NCBI GenBank assembly: GCA_024763435.1
Contig: JANTFN010000056.1
Span: 1 to 9,485 of the forward strand
Source of the DNA: Thermodesulfobacteriota bacterium
Lineage (GTDB): Bacteria > Desulfobacterota > S145-22
DNA length: 9,485 nt
Direction: 5' to 3'
Shown here: positions 6,868 to 9,485 of the stretch, in pieces
Position numbering within the stretch: position 1 is the stretch's first letter
How the letters are laid out: each line of letters opens with the position of its first letter
Position numbers and translations under genes: made by a program
The notes under the pieces: model-generated
The model's input: only the letters and a program-made list of their open reading frames with translations
What the model was told of the DNA's origin: nothing
Databases searched by the model: none

Positions 6868-9111
6868 TTAATATGAGTAGCGTTTCAGGCGTTTTATGGT
6901 AATGATCCGTTTTCGCTCATTTTCAAGTTTGGTTAATTTCTTGTCCGCCTGTTCAAGAAGCTTCTTGATATGCGCCACAAGGCTCTTGGCATATTTCAGG
7001 TTGTGGACAGGATTTCCCTTCTTGAGCAAGGTCAATTCCTTTGATGCCTGATTGACAATGTCCTGGGTGTCATAGGTGTACTGACCCTTGTGAATAGCCG
7101 TTAAAATCCTCTTTTGAATCTTGTCAATACGGGCCTTAAACCCGGCATTCGCCAACAACGTCTTGGCTTCAGCTACCCATTTTTCAGCCATCGGGCCATA
7201 TTTTTTGTCCTCGTGACACTTGGTGCACGTCTTCTTGATACCGCCAAGCGTGGTTTCATCTCCCTTGGCAACCTCAACGTGACATTCCTTACATGAAACA
7301 TCCTCGGCCATGGCGCTGGGGTGTTTTTTGCCATCCGGACTGAGTAATCCCGCGTAAAGGGCAGCCGTCTGCGTGTGGCAATCTTCGCATTTAACGTCAC
7401 CCTCCCCTTCTCCGTGGTGACATTCATTACATCCCTGGATGAGGGTTTTCCCGTGGTTTTCATACGTCGAATGGCACTGGGTGCATTCCATACCCTGATC
7501 CTCCGTATGAATCTGGTGTGGAAAACTCACACTGCCGAAGGAAACCGCTTTCTCATCAATACATTCGACACAGGAATGACAAAGCTGCGTACACCCTGTT
7601 GGTGGCGCGAGTTTCACAACCTTGTAGGCGGTATTGACCAGTTTTGCCGCTTCCTGGGCCTTTTGCTGACTGACTGAGAGCAACTTCATGGCATAGACAA
7701 TGTTATGAACGCCTCTCGCGAGCTTCACAAATCCGAGGTTGTGGTTGGCAATCTTCATCAGGCCTTCTGCCTTTGTTACCTTCTCATTGTTAGCGCTTGT
7801 TTTTTTAACCTGTGCAACCGCCTTGTTGCTTTTAAAGAGGATATCTTCCGTTTTTTTGATCTCCTTGGTCAACAGGTCTTTCCAGTGCGTAAGCAGCGTT
7901 CCGTAAAGCGGCCCATGGCACTCCTCGCAGGATTTGGCAATTTCCTTGGCATTTTTTCGGAAGACAAACCCAATCGCCACCCCGCTTTTCCGCGTTTGCA
8001 AACGAACATGGCAGATTGTGCAGTCGAGATGCGCCCGGAACATGGGGTCAGGCAGGTCCTTTACTCCCTTTCCGCCCGTTCCCATATACATCTCCCGGAC
8101 GACTTCATGTTCGCCAACTTTATGGCATTTAAAGCAGTTCGCGTCAAAGCTGAGGCCCTTCATGGTGGTTCGGATGTTCTGCTTTTTCACCGCCTCTTTA
8201 TGACTGGAAAGTCTCACAATGGAATGCTCTATTCCGGTATGACAGAAATAACATTCAATCTTGTGATCGGTGATGTGAATCTTGTGCAGTTCCTCTGAGG
8301 TATATTTACCCGACAAAAGTTTGGGTTCATCATGACACTGCACACACGTATTATCTTTCAAATGCCCATCGCCATGAATAACATCAGAATGACAAGACTC
8401 GCACGCCACGCCCCTCTTCACATACTTTTCATGATTATAGGGCATGGAATAATTAGCGTCGATGAATACCCTCTCCTCCTTCTTGAAATGGCAAAGCTTG
8501 CATTCCCGCATTTCCGGATGATTTTCCGTTTTATAAAAGTGACACTGAAAACAGGTGGAATCAGTCACCGTCATGTGTCTTCCCTGGACAATCTGGGAAT
8601 GGCAGGAAGTACACCGCAGTTTCTTGCCCCTGCGAAGCTGCGACACATGTTTGCCATGGTCAAAGTGCACACCCTCATAGACAATATCGTTGCGATTAAT
8701 TTCTTTTTTGGTATGACACCCCTCACGCATACAGCTGGCATCGGCAATTTGCGTGTGAGCTCTTGGGGGCGCTTTTCCGGTAATTTGCAATACGACATGA
8801 ACCTGCGCGTCCCACTTTCCTTTTAAGGTATTAAAAAAGCCAGGTTTGAAATGACATTCGACACAATTTACGTTTTTATGGCTGGAGTGCTTCCACGATT
8901 CAATATACGTACTCATTTTTCCATGACAAAGGCCACAAAATTTAGGAGATCTCGTTGCCTCCAGCATCAGGGTAATGACAACGATAAAAACAAAAAACGC
9001 AACAATATTAAAAATGACGATACCTTTCCAGTGCGCTTTTGTTCCTCTGAGTGCTTCTCCCCAAAAATCTCTCATAAAATTGATCATTAATGCCCACATA
9101 CGTTTTATCAC
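6868..9111 (-). CDS. Membrane-anchored NapC/NrfH-like multiheme cytochrome c, up to 18 hemes
   Basis: A 747-residue protein with a short basic N-terminus, one uncleaved membrane anchor (about 30-50) and a periplasmic heme-rich body. I count 16 CXXCH motifs (first Cys at 59, 83, 167, 187, 204, 237, 256, 287, 326, 364, 395, 543, 561, 575, 607, 629), one CX4CH (127-133) and one CX3CH (507-512); an extra CXXC at 514-517 lacks the His. The N-terminal part, with CGLCHGKM (Met66 at the NrfH heme-ligand position) and W..S.H..V.C.ECH, is NapC/NrfH-like, a family that oxidises menaquinol. Residues 524-580 resemble a c7/c3 cluster (FPHQIH, CNECHH). Two heme-free helical regions (about 404-500 and 640-740) look duplicated. 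The function, inferred, is passing quinol electrons along a heme chain to periplasmic or extracellular acceptors; the acceptor is unknown. The start is GTG at 9111, with AAAGGAG 10 bases upstream; the in-frame ATG at residue 5 is poorly placed. It has its own promoter and terminator, so it may be transcribed alone. Confidence 0.93.
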   Translation of the reverse strand: MIKRMWALMINFMRDFWGEALRGTKAHWKGIVIFNIVAFFVFIVVITLMLEATRSPKFCGLCHGKMSTYIESWKHSSHKNVNCVECHFKPGFFNTLKGKWDAQVHVVLQITGKAPPRAHTQIADASCMREGCHTKKEINRNDIVYEGVHFDHGKHVSQLRRGKKLRCTSCHSQIVQGRHMTVTDSTCFQCHFYKTENHPEMRECKLCHFKKEERVFIDANYSMPYNHEKYVKRGVACESCHSDVIHGDGHLKDNTCVQCHDEPKLLSGKYTSEELHKIHITDHKIECYFCHTGIEHSIVRLSSHKEAVKKQNIRTTMKGLSFDANCFKCHKVGEHEVVREMYMGTGGKGVKDLPDPMFRAHLDCTICHVRLQTRKSGVAIGFVFRKNAKEIAKSCEECHGPLYGTLLTHWKDLLTKEIKKTEDILFKSNKAVAQVKKTSANNEKVTKAEGLMKIANHNLGFVKLARGVHNIVYAMKLLSVSQQKAQEAAKLVNTAYKVVKLAPPTGCTQLCHSCVECIDEKAVSFGSVSFPHQIHTEDQGMECTQCHSTYENHGKTLIQGCNECHHGEGEGDVKCEDCHTQTAALYAGLLSPDGKKHPSAMAEDVSCKECHVEVAKGDETTLGGIKKTCTKCHEDKKYGPMAEKWVAEAKTLLANAGFKARIDKIQKRILTAIHKGQYTYDTQDIVNQASKELTLLKKGNPVHNLKYAKSLVAHIKKLLEQADKKLTKLENERKRIITIKRLKRYSY
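6907..7227 (-). repeat. Second copy of the heme-plus-helix protein module in the cytochrome
   Basis: Residues 629-735 run CTKCH, then YGx5W (Tyr638, Trp645), a helical stretch, and VHNLKYA (His703) 58 residues after the Trp, then a Lys-rich amphipathic helix. The same order and spacing occur in residues 395-500. The similarity is at protein level; I saw no obvious DNA repeat. Confidence 0.7.
7612..7929 (-). repeat. First copy of the heme-plus-helix protein module in the cytochrome
   Basis: Residues 395-500 run CEECH, then YGx5W (Tyr403, Trp410), a helical stretch without hemes, and VHNIVYA (His469) 59 residues after the Trp, then a helix rich in Ala, Gln and Lys. The HN element recalls the GxHNP of the C-terminal helices of NrfA and octaheme cytochromes; that link is a suggestion. 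Confidence 0.7.
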
Positions 9112-9121
9112 CGTGTTTTCT

Positions 9122-9128
9122 CTCCTTT
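9122..9128 (-). promoter_or_regulatory. Ribosome binding site fixing the GTG start of the multiheme cytochrome
   Basis: On the - strand this reads AAAGGAG, 10 bases before the GTG at 9111-9109 and 22 bases before the next in-frame ATG. It therefore supports the GTG start and the full basic N-terminus in front of the membrane anchor. Confidence 0.8.
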
Positions 9129-9183
9129 CCCGGGTTTAAAGATTCGCATTAATGGACCAGTCTTAATATTTGATCCGTCTATT

Positions 9184-9212
9184 TCTATACATAAACTTTC
9201 AAAGCCTGTCAA
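9184..9212 (-). promoter_or_regulatory. Near-consensus sigma70-type promoter for the multiheme cytochrome
   Basis: On the - strand there is a perfect -35 TTGACA (9212-9207), a 17-base spacer and a -10 TATAGA (9189-9184). Transcription would start near 9177, giving a leader of roughly 65 bases before the GTG at 9111. It lies in the 116-base gap after the upstream c554-like gene, where no terminator hairpin was seen, so read-through from that gene is also possible. TGTCA and TGACA half-sites flank the -35 (9207-9211 and 9222-9226); they are too short to call an operator. Confidence 0.8.
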
Positions 9213-9227
9213 GAACCTCCCTGACAA

Positions 9228-9485
9228 TTAATTCTGTTTCATGGATTTCTTGTTATTTTTCAGGGCGTTTACTTTTGTTACTCGAGATCCGCAGGAAAGC
9301 CGGGTCATATAAACCTTGTAGATAAAATCCGGGCTTTGTTCAGCCGTATGGCATCTGACACAAATTGCGCGGGGCGTATTTCTCACGATAAAAGCGGGGT
9401 CTCCCGCTTTACTGACATGGAGACTCCCGGGGCCGTGACACGCTTCACACTGGACATCGACAAACTTCAAGGCCCTTTTCGTTAC
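9228..9485 (-). CDS. Cytochrome c554-like multiheme protein, C-terminal part (5' partial)
   Basis: The frame is open to the right edge of the window, so only the last 85 residues are seen and the N-terminus lies beyond base 9485. Two heme motifs are visible, CEACH (13-17) followed by GPGSLHV, and CVRCH (42-46) followed by TAEQSPDFIYKVY. The pairing of CEACHGPGS.H with CxxCH...SPDF.Y is typical of the C-terminal end of cytochrome c554-family multiheme proteins, which carry electrons in the periplasm. A short Lys/Asn-rich tail ends the protein. An extra Cys (65) in LSCGSR is not part of a heme motif. An internal TTG at 9470 is not the true start. It precedes the NapC-like cytochrome by 116 bases on the same strand and is a reasonable candidate for its electron partner, which is inference from position only. 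Confidence 0.85.
   Translation of the reverse strand, partial: VTKRALKFVDVQCEACHGPGSLHVSKAGDPAFIVRNTPRAICVRCHTAEQSPDFIYKVYMTRLSCGSRVTKVNALKNNKKSMKQN

Noticed and set aside
7705..8298. Open frame of 197 codons on the + strand
   Set aside because: Antisense to the cytochrome gene; its Cys/Phe-rich product is the mirror of the heme-motif codons.
9085..9154. Two copies of the palindrome CATTAATG (9085-9092 and 9147-9154), 62 bases apart around the cytochrome start
   Set aside because: An AT-rich 8-base palindrome occurs easily by chance, and one copy is inside the coding region; not enough to call operators.

Overview
The window carries seven protein-coding genes, two of them cut by the window edges, and no RNA gene, IS element or CRISPR array that I can support. 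Gene content points to an anaerobic, Gram-negative, deltaproteobacterial-type organism (Desulfobacterota or a relative). The evidence is multiheme c-type cytochromes with a NapC/NrfH-like quinol-oxidising end, a lipobox lipoprotein, SurA/PpiC-type periplasmic foldases downstream of mfd, and an AmmeMemoRadiSam-type fusion. The taxonomic call is an inference from gene content, not from a marker gene.

Left, + strand (2-1189): the 3' part of a MEMO-AMMECR1 fusion gene, followed after 12 bases by a stand-alone response-regulator receiver domain. Its end nearly meets the end of the next gene (20-base convergent gap, no terminator seen).

Middle, - strand (6708 down to 1210): mfd, then a PpiC-type lipoprotein (12-base gap), then a SurA-like foldase (15-base gap). 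The spacing fits one transcript coupling transcription-repair to two envelope chaperones, a pairing with no obvious functional logic. In both foldases the first conserved parvulin histidine is replaced (Gln and Glu). Base composition falls sharply along the unit, from GC-rich mfd to AT-rich surA-like.

Right, - strand (9485 down to 6868): the C-terminal end of a cytochrome c554-like multiheme protein, a near-consensus sigma70-type promoter, then a 747-residue membrane-anchored multiheme cytochrome. The latter has 16 CXXCH motifs plus one CX4CH and one CX3CH, and ends at a strong intrinsic terminator. It joins a NapC/NrfH-like module, a long heme wire, a c7/c3-like cluster and two copies of a heme-plus-helix module (YGx5W ... 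VHNxxYA). The likely job, inferred, is to take electrons from menaquinol at the inner membrane and pass them through the periplasm, perhaps to the adjacent c554-like protein. This cytochrome is the most unusual item in the window.
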